Shown: piece by piece, positions 24,974 through 34,394 of the stretch | How the letters are laid out: each line of letters starts with the position of its first letter | How positions within the stretch are numbered: the stretch's first letter is position 1 | Origin: Pseudomonadota bacterium | GTDB taxonomy: Bacteria; Pseudomonadota; Gammaproteobacteria; Burkholderiales; Rhodocyclaceae | DNA: 35,107 nucleotides | Assembly: GCA_018262245.1 (NCBI GenBank) | Contig: JAGTRV010000011.1 | Coordinates: 1-35,107 of the forward strand | Direction: 5' to 3' | The notes under the pieces: generated by a model | What the model was told of the DNA's origin: nothing | The model's input: only the letters and a program-made list of their open reading frames with translations | Database searches by the model: none | Made by a program: the position numbers and the translations under genes

Positions 24974-26380
24974 ATGGAAGCTGGTGCTCGGACCCGCTTG
25001 GAAAACGACTCATTCGGCAGCATCGAAGTCGCCGCCGAACGGCTCTGGGGTGCGCAAACGCAACGGGCGCTGGAAAATTTTGCGATTTCATCCGAGCGCA
25101 TGCCCAGTGAACTGATCCATGCCCTGGCCACGATCAAGGCCGCCTGCGCCAGCGTCAATCGGGAACTCGGTCTGATGAAACCAGCCCTGGCGGCAGCCAT
25201 TGTCATTGCTGCCAACGAAGTCGCAAGCGGCCGCCATGACGACGAATTCGTGCTGCCGGTCTGGCAGACCGGTTCCGGCACGCAAACCAACATGAACATG
25301 AACGAGGTGCTGGCCAACCGCGCATCAGAACTGCTCAACGGCCCGCGCGGCAACGCCCGCCTCGTTCACCCCAACGACGAGGTCAATCTCGGCCAGTCAT
25401 CCAACGATATTTTTCCGACGGCCATGCATGTCGCAGCGGCTACCGCCATCACAAGACAACTGTTGCCGGCCATCCAGCAACTGACTGCAACGCTGGAAGA
25501 AAAAACAGCCGAATTCGCTGACATCATCAAGATCGGTCGCACCCATCTGCAAGACGCCACCCCGCTATCGCTGGGCCAGGAATTTTCGGCGTATGTAGCC
25601 CAACTGCAGCACGCCGAAACCTTGATCAGCGCCAGCCTGTGTTCGCTCTTCCCGCTGGCTGTGGGGGGAACGGCCGTCGGCACCGGCTTGAACACGCATC
25701 GTGAATTCGGCAGTCGAGTCGCCGCCGAGCTTGCCATCCGCACCGGCCAGCCCTTCACCAGCGCCGCCAACAAGTTCGCCGCGCTGGCCGCGCATGATGC
25801 CCTGGTGGCCGCCCACGGTGCCCTGAAAACCCTGGCCGTGGCCCTGATCAAAATGGCCAATGACATTCGCTGGCTAGGTTCAGGCCCCCGCTCGGGCTTG
25901 GGCGAAATCAGGCTGCCGGAAAATGAACCGGGTAGCTCCATCATGCCAGGCAAGGTCAACCCGACCCAGTGCGAGGCGCTGACCATGCTCTGCTGCCAGG
26001 TGATGGGCAACGATGTGACGATCGGCATCGCCGGCGCCTCCGGCAATTTCGAACTGAACGTCTACAAACCGGTGATTGCCCACAATTTCCTGCAGAGCGT
26101 ACGCCTGCTGGCAGACGGCATGCTCAGTTTCGAACGCCACTGCCTGCGCGGCATCACGGCCAACAAGGAACGCATTGCCGATCTGATGGAAGGCTCGCTG
26201 ATGCTGGTCACCGCGCTGACCCCGCACATCGGCTACGACAATGCGGCTGAAATCGCCAAACTGGCACACCGTCAGGGAATGACACTGAAGCAGGCAGCAC
26301 TGGCCCTCGGTCATGTCTCGGCAACGGACTACGACCGCTGGGTCGTGCCGGCCGACATGATTCATCCGGGAAGGCCCTAA
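24974..26380 (+). CDS. fumC: Class II fumarate hydratase FumC
   Basis: The 468-aa protein starts at ATG 24974, six bases after GAGGAG. Fumarase/aspartase superfamily regions are present: [30 protein letters not shown] and the signature [15 protein letters not shown] (320-334) with the mobile serine loop. GTQTNMN and the length favour fumarase C over aspartase or argininosuccinate lyase. It is the oxygen-stable, iron-independent enzyme converting fumarate to malate in the TCA cycle. It stands alone, with ~300 bases upstream that hold no convincing gene. Confidence 0.92.
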   Translation: MEAGARTRLENDSFGSIEVAAERLWGAQTQRALENFAISSERMPSELIHALATIKAACASVNRELGLMKPALAAAIVIAANEVASGRHDDEFVLPVWQTGSGTQTNMNMNEVLANRASELLNGPRGNARLVHPNDEVNLGQSSNDIFPTAMHVAAATAITRQLLPAIQQLTATLEEKTAEFADIIKIGRTHLQDATPLSLGQEFSAYVAQLQHAETLISASLCSLFPLAVGGTAVGTGLNTHREFGSRVAAELAIRTGQPFTSAANKFAALAAHDALVAAHGALKTLAVALIKMANDIRWLGSGPRSGLGEIRLPENEPGSSIMPGKVNPTQCEALTMLCCQVMGNDVTIGIAGASGNFELNVYKPVIAHNFLQSVRLLADGMLSFERHCLRGITANKERIADLMEGSLMLVTALTPHIGYDNAAEIAKLAHRQGMTLKQAALALGHVSATDYDRWVVPADMIHPGRP

Positions 26381-26400
26381 AGCCTTAGCAGTCAATTCTT

Positions 26401-26468
26401 CATCCCCGAGGCTCCGCCGGCGGGATTCAGTGTCTTGAAGCCATGGATTCCCGTTGGCGCGGGAGCGA
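26401..26468. repeat. Degenerate palindromic repeat copy B
   Basis: The segments GCCGGCGGGATTCA and ATGGATTCCCG..GCGCGGGAG resemble the two arms of the CTGGATTCC family, with many changes. It lies after the fumC stop. The rest of the 26381-26667 gap holds the palindrome at 26557. Confidence 0.4.
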
Positions 26469-26556
26469 AAAATTGATCAGCGGCGTCCCAGATAGGGCGA
26501 TGGCAACGATCCACCGGGCTGGCTACGGAACACAAATACCGTCATTTTTGAAATCT

Positions 26557-26584
26557 GTTCAAACAAGCTAGCCCCTGTTTGAAC
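26557..26584. promoter_or_regulatory. Perfect inverted repeat before the cytochrome operon
   Basis: GTTCAAACA and TGTTTGAAC are perfect 9-bp arms around a 10-base spacer (one helical turn), ~85 bp upstream of the first cytochrome gene. The arrangement fits an operator for a dimeric regulator. There is no T-run and it faces into a gene, so a terminator is less likely. Confidence 0.5.
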
Positions 26585-26667
26585 TTCCTGGCATCTCAAA
26601 TGTCATTAAGTCTGTGAGTGGAATCACAGCAGCCTGAGGCTCGTAGGCGTTGATGGGGAGAACACGT

Positions 26668-29289
26668 ATGAAACGTACTCTGCTGGCCGCTATCGCGGCA
26701 TTCGTCACCCTTGCCGCTGGCATCGGAATATTCCAGAACCAACACCACAGCATCGGCGACGCCTTGGCCGCGAATGCGCCAGTCAGCGTTGCAGCGCCGC
26801 CCGCCGGAAAATCCATCCCAGAAGTCTCTTCCGTCGATCAGGACGCGCCCTATCACGAGGCCTGCGCCCGTGAGGGGCTGAACGAGTCCGAATGCGTCGG
26901 CCGCCTGATCTGGTTCAAGGCCACCGCCGGCAACGACCGTTTCCACACCTACACCTTCCAGCAGCGCATTGGCGTGCTGATCGACTGGTTCCGCGTGCTG
27001 CGCGCTGACCAACGCGACGACCGTTTCTGGGCCTGGGGCATCATCAACGACCCGGCCTGCTGCAAGCCGGGCGACCCGGACTGCCCGGCCAAATCGGCCG
27101 AGGAGACCTATGGCTTCGACTGGTGCCCGGGCGACGACGTGCTGCTCAAGTACGTCGGCAAGCCCGGCTACGTGGACCCGGCCTGCAGCCTGAAGGACGC
27201 CGCGCTCGACCCGGACGATCCGCACAGCCAGGGCGGCAAGGTGGATCAGCGCCATTCGGCCTGCGACCTCAAGTTCGGCACCTCGACCGGGGCGCTCGGT
27301 ATCCGCAAATTCCCCAACCCGCGCTTCGACGCCGCCAAGTGGCAAGTGCTGAACGGCGGCAATGCCAGCTGGGCCGGCTTCAACGCCACCAAGGTGGCCG
27401 CCACCGGCGTCGAGTCGGACGCCCGCGTCAGCAAGCTGGCCGATGCCTCGGTCGAACCGCCCTTCCTGATCGGCACCGCCTGCGGCTCCTGCCACATCGC
27501 CTTCGACCCGCTCAACCCGCCGGCCGACCCGGCGCATCCGAAGTGGGACAACATCAAGGGGCTGATCGGCAACCAGTACACCCGGATGTCCGAACTGCTC
27601 ACCTCCGGCATGCCGAAGAGCAGCCTGGAATACCAGATGTTCGCCCACGCCCGCCCCGGCGTCACCGACACCTCGGCCATCTCGCACGACCAGGTCAACA
27701 ACCCCGGCACCATCAACGCGCTGATCAACGTCGCCCAGCGCCCGGTGTTCAAGGGCGAAATGGTCACCAAATGGCGCAAGGCCAACACCTGCGGTACCGA
27801 GAAGGATGAGGACAAGTGCTGGTGCGAACCGGGCCGCAACGGCAAGTGCTGGCAGAAGAGCACGCGCGACGACGACACCACCACCATCTTCCTCGGCGGC
27901 CAGAAGGTCGTGCTGCCCGGCGTGCATCACATCCTGAAGGGCGGCGAGGATTCGATCGGTGCCCAGGAAGCCATCCAGCGCGTCTATTTCAATATCGGCT
28001 CGTGCTCCGAACAGTGCTGGGTCAACAACTTCACCGACATGCGGCAACTGGACCCGGAACAGCGCGGCTACGGCCAGACGGCATTCAACATCGGCCAGTG
28101 CCGGCGCGACTGCCCGAACTTCCGTGCCGTCGAGGACCGCCTGCAGAACATCCTCGATTTCTTCGCCTCGGCCGAATCGGATGAAAGCGACCTGTACGCA
28201 GCCCGCGCCAACCAGCGCAAGGCGAAAAATCCGGCCGCCACGTACACACGGGCCGAGCTTGCCGCCGACCTCGAGAAGGAATTCGGCAAGGGCGCCGTCG
28301 GACGCGGCCAGACGGTCTTCGCCGACAACTGCGCGCGCTGCCATTCGAGCATCCCGGAAAGCGCCGGCGGCGCCTTCAAGAACCGCGACTTCACGGCGCC
28401 CAACGATGCCCATCCGCGCAAGGTGCGCGCCGATTTCCTGGGCAACGACCAGCCGACCGCCGTCACCGAAGTCGGCACCTTCCGCTGCCGGGCGCTGCAC
28501 TCCAACCACAAGCCGGGCCATCTCTACATGGAATACGCCTCCAACACGCTGCACAAGCAGCCGCCGGTCGCCGACATTCCGGAACGCCCCGAACTGAAGG
28601 ACGGCGGCCGCGGCTATATGCGCAACGTCTCGCTGGTCAATGTCTGGGCCACCGCGCCGTTCATGCACAACAACGCCGTCGGCCCGGAAATCTGCGGCAA
28701 GCCGGCCAACAAGGACAACGATTTCCACCGTGCCCGCTACGTCAGCGCCGATGGCAAACTGCTGCCCGAACAGCCCGACTGCGTGCGCTACGACCCGACG
28801 GTGGACGGCCGCTTCGACCTCTACAAGCGCTCGATGTTCGAACTGCTGCACCCCAGGGAGCGCGGCGCCAAGCGCACGCTGACCAATGCCGACCTGCTGC
28901 TCGACGTCGGCATCCGCCCCCTCGACGGCAAGACCGAGAAACCGCTCGGCGGCTTCGGCCAGGTGAAAATTGCGGCCGGCGCCAGCGCCGGTTTCCTGAA
29001 TGGCCTGGAGTACAAGCAACTGGTCGGCGACCTCTTCCTCGCCAAGCGCCACCCCGAGCAGCTGGAAAAGGCCGGCCGCAAGGCCCTGCAGCCAACCCTG
29101 CTGGAGATTGCCGACGAGGTTCTGAAAAATCCGTCGCGCTTTGTTGAAATCCTGCGCGAGAAGCGCGATTTCCTCAGCGCCCATTACGAGACCTGCACCC
29201 AGGAGATCGAAAACGAGGGTCACCGCTTCGGCGAGGATCTTTCCGAAGCCGACAAGAAGGCGCTGACTGCCTTCCTCGCCACCCTCTAA
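26668..29289 (+). CDS. Large diheme c-type cytochrome, exported
   Basis: The start at ATG 26668, 7 bases after GGGGAG, gives 873 aa with a signal/anchor sequence (MKRTLLAAIAAFVTLAAGIGIF). Two heme c motifs are CGSCH (272-276) and CARCH (555-559). The second is followed by SLVNVWATAPFMHNNAVGPEICG, which resembles the distal motif of MauG/RoxA/bacterial cytochrome c peroxidase-like diheme proteins. The N-terminal half has many extra cysteines (PACCKPGDPDCP, CWCEPGRNGKC, CSEQCW, CRRDC) that could form disulfides. It is likely periplasmic and redox-active; the substrate is unknown. It is the first gene of the cytochrome operon. Confidence 0.8.
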   Translation: MKRTLLAAIAAFVTLAAGIGIFQNQHHSIGDALAANAPVSVAAPPAGKSIPEVSSVDQDAPYHEACAREGLNESECVGRLIWFKATAGNDRFHTYTFQQRIGVLIDWFRVLRADQRDDRFWAWGIINDPACCKPGDPDCPAKSAEETYGFDWCPGDDVLLKYVGKPGYVDPACSLKDAALDPDDPHSQGGKVDQRHSACDLKFGTSTGALGIRKFPNPRFDAAKWQVLNGGNASWAGFNATKVAATGVESDARVSKLADASVEPPFLIGTACGSCHIAFDPLNPPADPAHPKWDNIKGLIGNQYTRMSELLTSGMPKSSLEYQMFAHARPGVTDTSAISHDQVNNPGTINALINVAQRPVFKGEMVTKWRKANTCGTEKDEDKCWCEPGRNGKCWQKSTRDDDTTTIFLGGQKVVLPGVHHILKGGEDSIGAQEAIQRVYFNIGSCSEQCWVNNFTDMRQLDPEQRGYGQTAFNIGQCRRDCPNFRAVEDRLQNILDFFASAESDESDLYAARANQRKAKNPAATYTRAELAADLEKEFGKGAVGRGQTVFADNCARCHSSIPESAGGAFKNRDFTAPNDAHPRKVRADFLGNDQPTAVTEVGTFRCRALHSNHKPGHLYMEYASNTLHKQPPVADIPERPELKDGGRGYMRNVSLVNVWATAPFMHNNAVGPEICGKPANKDNDFHRARYVSADGKLLPEQPDCVRYDPTVDGRFDLYKRSMFELLHPRERGAKRTLTNADLLLDVGIRPLDGKTEKPLGGFGQVKIAAGASAGFLNGLEYKQLVGDLFLAKRHPEQLEKAGRKALQPTLLEIADEVLKNPSRFVEILREKRDFLSAHYETCTQEIENEGHRFGEDLSEADKKALTAFLATL

Positions 29290-29307
29290 GGCACGGGAGA
29301 TCAGATC

Positions 29308-30210
29308 ATGGGACTGCACACCTTCACCCCGCGCACTGGCCGGATCGCCCTCACCACTCTCAGCGCCCTCGCCATCCTGATGCTGGCCGCCTGCAGCAAA
29401 CCGGAGCCGCCGAACATCGGCTTCGCCCCCTACGGCAAGGACTACGCGACCAAGATGAGCCTGGCCCAGGTCGAGTACAAATACCCGATCCCGGCGGCAG
29501 AACTCGCCAAGATCACGCCGGACTACCTGGCCAAGCTGGACCAGGAGCAACTCGACCAGATCTACGCCCGCTTGCCGGCCGGCCCCATTCCGGATGGCGC
29601 TTTCGACGGCCGCATCCTGCTGCCGCGCGGCGAGAGCGGCAAGTTCCGGCTATCCGAAATCGTCGGCGGTTTCACCGGCATGGGCCTGCACCTCAAGGGC
29701 CTGCTGATCGAGGATGTCGGCGAGGCGCTTTGGCGCGGCAAGGTCTTCTTCCGTGACGAACGGGTACTGCGCAACCGCATCGAAGACCTGTCGGTGCTGA
29801 AAAAGATCGGGCTGGTCGAAGGCGAGCCGAAGAAGATGAGCTATGGCGGCAAGGAAACCTGGCTGCTCTTCCCGGCCAAGCTCTACTGCGGGCAAAGCCT
29901 GCTCGACGCCCGCCGCGAATCGATCATCATCGATTATTCCTTCACCGACGAAATCGCGGGCTACCAGGAGAGCCCGGACTTCCTCGCCGGTCGCCGTGGC
30001 CTCAAGGTACGCGACGAAATCCGCATGATCCACCCCGGTCTCTACCTTGGCCGCGCCTACCTCGACCGTGGTTTCGCGCTGAATTTCACGCTCTATGACA
30101 AGACCACCGACGACAAGGCGCGGGACGATTTCGTGAAGACCGGCAAGGTTCAGGAAGACTGTTGGCCGGGCACACAGGCACGGACCACCGTTGCCGCCGC
30201 CAAGCCCTGA
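29308..30210 (+). CDS. Lipoprotein of the cytochrome operon
   Basis: The 300-aa protein starts at ATG 29308 with a GGGAG RBS. A lipoprotein signal ends in LMLAAC (Cys29). The mature protein is beta-rich, with PIPDGAFDGRILLPRG, LWRGKVFF and HPGLYLGRAYLDRGFALNFTLYD, which suggest a beta-barrel or lipocalin-like fold. No heme motif is present. Family not recognised. It lies 18 bases after the first cytochrome gene and 34 before the next, so it is part of the operon and may bind a hydrophobic substrate or hold the cytochromes at the membrane (inference). Confidence 0.75.
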   Translation: MGLHTFTPRTGRIALTTLSALAILMLAACSKPEPPNIGFAPYGKDYATKMSLAQVEYKYPIPAAELAKITPDYLAKLDQEQLDQIYARLPAGPIPDGAFDGRILLPRGESGKFRLSEIVGGFTGMGLHLKGLLIEDVGEALWRGKVFFRDERVLRNRIEDLSVLKKIGLVEGEPKKMSYGGKETWLLFPAKLYCGQSLLDARRESIIIDYSFTDEIAGYQESPDFLAGRRGLKVRDEIRMIHPGLYLGRAYLDRGFALNFTLYDKTTDDKARDDFVKTGKVQEDCWPGTQARTTVAAAKP

Positions 30211-30244
30211 GCGACGCGGATACATACAGCCATGAGGATTCGTC

Positions 30245-32518
30245 ATGACGCTGCCCCTGGCTCTTTGCACGGGACTCTGCTTGCTGGCTTTCAGCGGGGC
30301 AACGGCCATGGCTGCCGGGAAGTCTGAAGCCACCTGGGTAGTCGACCCGGCGCTTCCCGGCGAAAACCTGCCGCCTGTCGGGCGTTCGCAATTCGACCGT
30401 TTGTTTGCTTCCGAGCGCGCAGGCAAGGTCGACTACGACCTGCCCTTCCCCTTCGAAGCGCTGCTCGGCCGCATCGACTCCCAACTCAGCGGTGATCCAT
30501 CCAGCCCGCTGCCGCCGGCCAAGCGGGTTCTGATTCCACTCGGGCGTTCGCTGCAGCGCACTGCCGCCGCGCCCGATTATTTCGCGTTCCCGCGCGTGGT
30601 GGTCGCCGTCGATTCACCGCCGGCCTCGCCGTCAAACCTGCTGCTGAAGGATCGCCTGTACATCGGCTATCAGGAAAAATCGGCGGTACTGGAAGTGATC
30701 AGTTACAACGAAACGGTCGGACGTTTCGAGTTCCAGCTGGTCAAGGACTATCGGGCCGGCGGAGAACCGCAGGTGGTCTACGCCAATCGCACACTCTGCT
30801 ACGCCTGCCACCAGAACGGCGCGCCGATCTTCTCGCGCGCCCTGTGGGACGAAACCAACGCCAATCCACAAGTCGCCGCGTTGCTTGCTGCCAGTGGAAA
30901 AAGCTTCTACGGAATCCCGCCCGAACGGGGCGTCGACGTCCCCTACGCCATTGACATCGCCATCAAGCGTTCCAACGGCTTTGCCCTGACCCAGCGCCTG
31001 TGGCAAGAAGGTTGCGGTGACGCCGACCTGTCTGGCCGCCGCTGCCGTGCCGGCCTGTTCACCGCCGCGTTGCGTCATGTTCTCGCCGATGGCCGCAAGG
31101 CTGCGGTAGCGGCACTCTTGCCTGCCGAAATCGCGCGGCGCTGGCCCGGCGGACTCGCCACCGCCCCCGCAGACATTCCCAACCGGAATCCTCTGCAGGG
31201 CCTAACCAGTTGGCCCGATGACGCGGCCCGACAGGTGGCCTACTCTCACGTTCCGGCCCGCTTCGAACCTTTGGCGCCACGTCAGCCTCAGGCAATCTGG
31301 CGAGCCGATGCCACCGATGCGATGGATCAACTGGTCAACGGCTTGGCCGAATTCGTCGCCGCCAGCGACCGTCAACGGCTCGAAAACGCGCTCGCTGCCC
31401 GACCAGCACATGTCGTCCGCCATGAAGTACCCTGCCGCTTTGAAACCCGAGCTTCCCGCTGGTCGGTGCGTTGTCAGCCGGCCGCTGGCGAGACCGGTCC
31501 GCAACTGACTGCGACACTCGAAATAACACGTGGAAAGGTATCGGGCGGGAGGCTGGAACGCTTAGCCCTGCCGGGCGGTGATACCCTGAGTTCCGTAGCG
31601 CTAATCGGCACAGCCCCTCGCTCCAATGAGCAATTCTCCCTTGTCCCAGAGGCTACCTCTAGGCAATCACAGATACGCCCGTCACACCGGCGAAAGCGAC
31701 CGCAGGAAGTGCAGAGCCCGGTGTCCAGTTCCACGGTTGTTCTGGATTCCGGCTTTCGCCGGAATGACGATTCTCCGACCAATCGTCCCAGGGGTGCCGA
31801 CGGCAACCCGCTGACGCGCATCGCCTTTCAGGTTTCATCGAACGATCCGACTGATGGCCGTGTGACCGTCGATTTTCGCCAGGAGTTTTCCGGCGTCGAG
31901 AAAGCCGTCATGGACATGGCTGAAGGTCCGGACGGCGCGGCGCTTTTCGGCGCCCGCCCGTTTCCGCGCGAACAGCTTTTCGCGGCGCTGCTTTCCCGGC
32001 TGGACGCACCGGTTGTAGCGGCCTGTTGTCAGGCCGCCGACAAGCTTCCGCCACCGCACCTCGAAGTACCCGCTATCGCACCGGGCAGCTCGGCCACGAT
32101 GCCGATGGAAAAGGCCCTGCAGGGCTTCTACCCCTACTGTGCCACCTGCCACCAGAGCGCCGAGACATTCCCACCGAATTTCCTTTCCGGCAATGCCACG
32201 CAGGTCGCCGCCCAACTGCGCCAATGCGCACCGCGTCTTTACGTGCGACTAGCCATGGCGGACCTGACACCCGAGCAACGGGACAAGACCCCGATGCCGC
32301 CGGAGAGCCTGCTGCCTGCCTTCGCCACAACTAGTGCCGGCTGGCGTACCAGCCCCGCACGCGCCGCGCTGTTCGCCCAAGTTAGCGACTGGCTGAAAGC
32401 CGAAACCGGACAGCCCCCAAACCTGAGCCAGCTGCTGGCCGGTGGTTACGAGGCTCTGCGCCCCTGTCTGCCGACAAATGACTCCGTGATGCACCCACCA
32501 CGAAGGGAAGCACCATGA
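30245..32518 (+). CDS. Exported cytochrome c with two CXXCH motifs and in-frame repeat insertion
   Basis: The 757-aa protein starts at ATG 30245 (RBS GAGGA). The signal peptide MTLPLALCTGLCLLAFSGATAMA is followed by heme motifs CYACH (185-189) and CATCH (632-636). The stretch around residues 479-508 encodes a palindromic repeat (VVLDSGFRRND), so ~30 residues are foreign to the family and form a basic, disordered-looking loop. The reading frame is kept. The stop overlaps the next start by ATGA. Function unknown; probably a periplasmic electron carrier or oxidase subunit acting with its neighbours. Confidence 0.75.
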   Translation: MTLPLALCTGLCLLAFSGATAMAAGKSEATWVVDPALPGENLPPVGRSQFDRLFASERAGKVDYDLPFPFEALLGRIDSQLSGDPSSPLPPAKRVLIPLGRSLQRTAAAPDYFAFPRVVVAVDSPPASPSNLLLKDRLYIGYQEKSAVLEVISYNETVGRFEFQLVKDYRAGGEPQVVYANRTLCYACHQNGAPIFSRALWDETNANPQVAALLAASGKSFYGIPPERGVDVPYAIDIAIKRSNGFALTQRLWQEGCGDADLSGRRCRAGLFTAALRHVLADGRKAAVAALLPAEIARRWPGGLATAPADIPNRNPLQGLTSWPDDAARQVAYSHVPARFEPLAPRQPQAIWRADATDAMDQLVNGLAEFVAASDRQRLENALAARPAHVVRHEVPCRFETRASRWSVRCQPAAGETGPQLTATLEITRGKVSGGRLERLALPGGDTLSSVALIGTAPRSNEQFSLVPEATSRQSQIRPSHRRKRPQEVQSPVSSSTVVLDSGFRRNDDSPTNRPRGADGNPLTRIAFQVSSNDPTDGRVTVDFRQEFSGVEKAVMDMAEGPDGAALFGARPFPREQLFAALLSRLDAPVVAACCQAADKLPPPHLEVPAIAPGSSATMPMEKALQGFYPYCATCHQSAETFPPNFLSGNATQVAAQLRQCAPRLYVRLAMADLTPEQRDKTPMPPESLLPAFATTSAGWRTSPARAALFAQVSDWLKAETGQPPNLSQLLAGGYEALRPCLPTNDSVMHPPRREAP
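31680..31769. repeat. Palindromic repeat copy C inside a cytochrome gene
   Basis: The left arm CGTCACACCGGCGAAAGC (31680-31697) differs at two positions from the copy at 34059. The right arm (31742-31769) is identical over all 28 bases to the copy at 34395. The arms are inverted around a 44-base centre, total 90 bp or 30 codons, which preserves the reading frame. Confidence 0.85.
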
Positions 32519-34032
32519 CTGACAATTTCAAACGCGCGGATAACCCGTGGAAGCGGCGCTTCCTGATCCTCTTCATTATCACCATAGTCATTCCGGTGCT
32601 TATTGCCGTGTGGCTGTTCAATCGCTTCGGCGGCGACGTTCCGGTCGATTACGACAGTCCGACCGAGCACTTCAAGTACGGGTCGACCGGTGGCGAGCAC
32701 GAAATGGGCTTTCCCTACTGGATCTGGCGGGCGCTGCCGGAAGTCTGCCCGCAGTATCTGCCGGGAAAGGGCTACCAGTCGCTGGGCATGATCTATGAGA
32801 AGAACCCGGACGGTAGCGAGCGAGATGTTCCGGTCGGCACTTCGAAACGGCGTTTTCAGGGCATAGACCGGGTTTTCTTGAATTGCGCCGTGTGTCATGT
32901 CAGCACCGTGCGCACCGCCATCGACCAGCCGCCGGCGCTTGTGCTTGGCATGCCTGCCGCGACCTTCAACATCAAAGGTTTCGAAGAGTTTTTGTTCCGC
33001 TGCGCCGCCGATCCGAAATTCTCCAAGGAATACGTCGTTCCTGAAATTCAGCGCCAGGGCGCCGACCTTGATCTGCTCGACCGCTATCTGGTTTATCCGG
33101 TTGCCATCGCCATCATGCGCGACCGGGTGCTGGCACTGGCCGGACGCTTCGACTGGGTGTTCAAGCAGCGCGAGTGGGGCCCGGGCCGGGTCGACACCTT
33201 CAATTCGGCCAAGGTCATCTTCAACTTCCCGATGGCGCATCTCGACCCGAAAGAGCTGGACGCGCCCGCCGACTTCCCTTCGATCTGGCGACAACGCCAG
33301 CGTAAGGAGCCAAAGGAAATGCAACTGCACTGGGACGGTAACAACACGACCGTCGAGGAACGCAACAAGAGTGCCGCCTTCGGTACCGGCACAACACCGC
33401 CGACCATCGATCTGGCGCGCATCAAGCGCGTCGAGGACTGGCTGCTGGACGCCAAGCCGCCGTCTTTCAAGGACTTCTTCTCGATTGACGCGCAACTCGC
33501 CGCAACGGGTGCGCCGATCTATCAGGAGTACTGCGCCGCCTGCCACGGCGCCTCAGGCAGCAATTTCACCGGCGAATACGTCGGCCAGGTGGTGCCGCTG
33601 GAAAAGATCGGCACCGACCGCCGCCGTCTCGATTCCTACACCTATACGCTGGCGGTGAACCAGGCCACGCTCTATGCCGGCTACCCGTGGCGATTCACTC
33701 ATTTCCAAAAGACCCACGGTTACGCCAACATGCCGCTCGATGGCCTCTGGCTGCGCGCGCCGTATTTGCATAACGGCGCAGTGCCCAGCCTGCGCGACCT
33801 GCTCGAACCTGCAGCCACGCGACCAAAGGACTTCTATCGTGGCAACGACGTCTTCGACCCGGTCAAGGTTGGTTTCGTCTCGGACGTTCCGGAAGCCAAC
33901 GGCAAGAAATTCTTCCACTTCGACACCGCACAAGCCGGCAACGGCAACGCTGGCCACGAAGGCAAGGCCTACGGTACCGAACTCTCCGACGCCGAGAAAA
34001 CGGCGCTGGTCGAGTTCCTCAAAACGTTTTGA
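32515..34032 (+). CDS. Membrane-anchored diheme c-type cytochrome
   Basis: The 505-aa protein starts at ATG 32515, overlapping the previous stop. An N-terminal helix (FLILFIITIVIPVLIAVWLF) has no clear cleavage site, so it should anchor the protein facing the periplasm. Heme motifs are CAVCH (124-128) and CAACH (340-344). After the second comes GLWLRAPYLHNGAVPSLRDLL, close to the conserved loop of MauG/RoxA-type diheme oxidases and peroxidases. It shares FKYGSxGxExxxGxPYWI and NCAVCH with the next gene, so the two are tandem paralogues. Enzymatic activity on an unknown substrate is inferred from the motif only. Confidence 0.85.
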   Translation: MTDNFKRADNPWKRRFLILFIITIVIPVLIAVWLFNRFGGDVPVDYDSPTEHFKYGSTGGEHEMGFPYWIWRALPEVCPQYLPGKGYQSLGMIYEKNPDGSERDVPVGTSKRRFQGIDRVFLNCAVCHVSTVRTAIDQPPALVLGMPAATFNIKGFEEFLFRCAADPKFSKEYVVPEIQRQGADLDLLDRYLVYPVAIAIMRDRVLALAGRFDWVFKQREWGPGRVDTFNSAKVIFNFPMAHLDPKELDAPADFPSIWRQRQRKEPKEMQLHWDGNNTTVEERNKSAAFGTGTTPPTIDLARIKRVEDWLLDAKPPSFKDFFSIDAQLAATGAPIYQEYCAACHGASGSNFTGEYVGQVVPLEKIGTDRRRLDSYTYTLAVNQATLYAGYPWRFTHFQKTHGYANMPLDGLWLRAPYLHNGAVPSLRDLLEPAATRPKDFYRGNDVFDPVKVGFVSDVPEANGKKFFHFDTAQAGNGNAGHEGKAYGTELSDAEKTALVEFLKTF

Positions 34033-34058
34033 ATAACGTATGAGCCAATTTCACCCGC

Positions 34059-34086
34059 CGTCATTCCGGCGAAAGCCGGAATCCAG
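34059..34086. repeat. 28-bp repeat, left arm of GIY-YIG unit
   Basis: Starts CGTCATTCCGGCGAAAGCC and is the exact reverse complement of the copy at 34395-34422. It contains its own short hairpin (TTCCGGC-GAAA-GCCGGAA). Confidence 0.9.
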
Positions 34087-34096
34087 AAAAGGCACA

Positions 34097-34382
34097 TCAG
34101 ACAATGTCGCCGTACAAATCTCGCCACTCTGGATTGTTGGACTCAATGAGCGAGAGCTTCCATGCACGTCGCCACTCCTTGATGGCCTTTTCACGCTCAA
34201 TGGCCGGTTGCATCGTATCGTGAAGCTCGTACCACACCAGCGTATGGACGCCGTACTTCTTGGTAAATCCTTCCACGAGGTTTTTTTTGTTGCCAAATCC
34301 TTTGGACAAGATCGGACGTGACGCCAGTGTAAAGCGTACCGTTTCTGCGACTGGCAAGGATATAGACACATGGCTGTTTCAT
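34097..34382 (-). pseudogene. Frameshifted GIY-YIG nuclease gene
   Basis: The 5' part (ORF 34197-34382) encodes MKQPCVYILASRRNGTLYTGVTSDL, the GIY-YIG core (here VYI..LYTGVT) of the small UPF0213/YhbQ-like family. The 3' part continues in another frame (NLVEGFTKKYGVHTLVWYE, AIEREKAIKEWRRAWK, NPEWRDLY), which is the rest of the same domain. The frames meet at a run of 8 T on the plus strand (34281-34288); one base fewer would give a complete ~94-aa protein. It is therefore a pseudogene by slippage, a programmed-slippage gene, or a sequencing error. It is tightly enclosed by two 28-bp inverted repeats and lies antisense inside the cytochrome operon. Confidence 0.85.
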
Positions 34383-34394
34383 CCACGCAGATTA

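Noticed and set aside
24792-24974. 60-aa ORF upstream of fumC
   Set aside because: No RBS, no family resemblance and chance-like composition.
26596-29550. 984-aa minus-strand ORF
   Set aside because: Antisense shadow of the diheme cytochrome, which has a signal peptide, RBS and CXXCH motifs.
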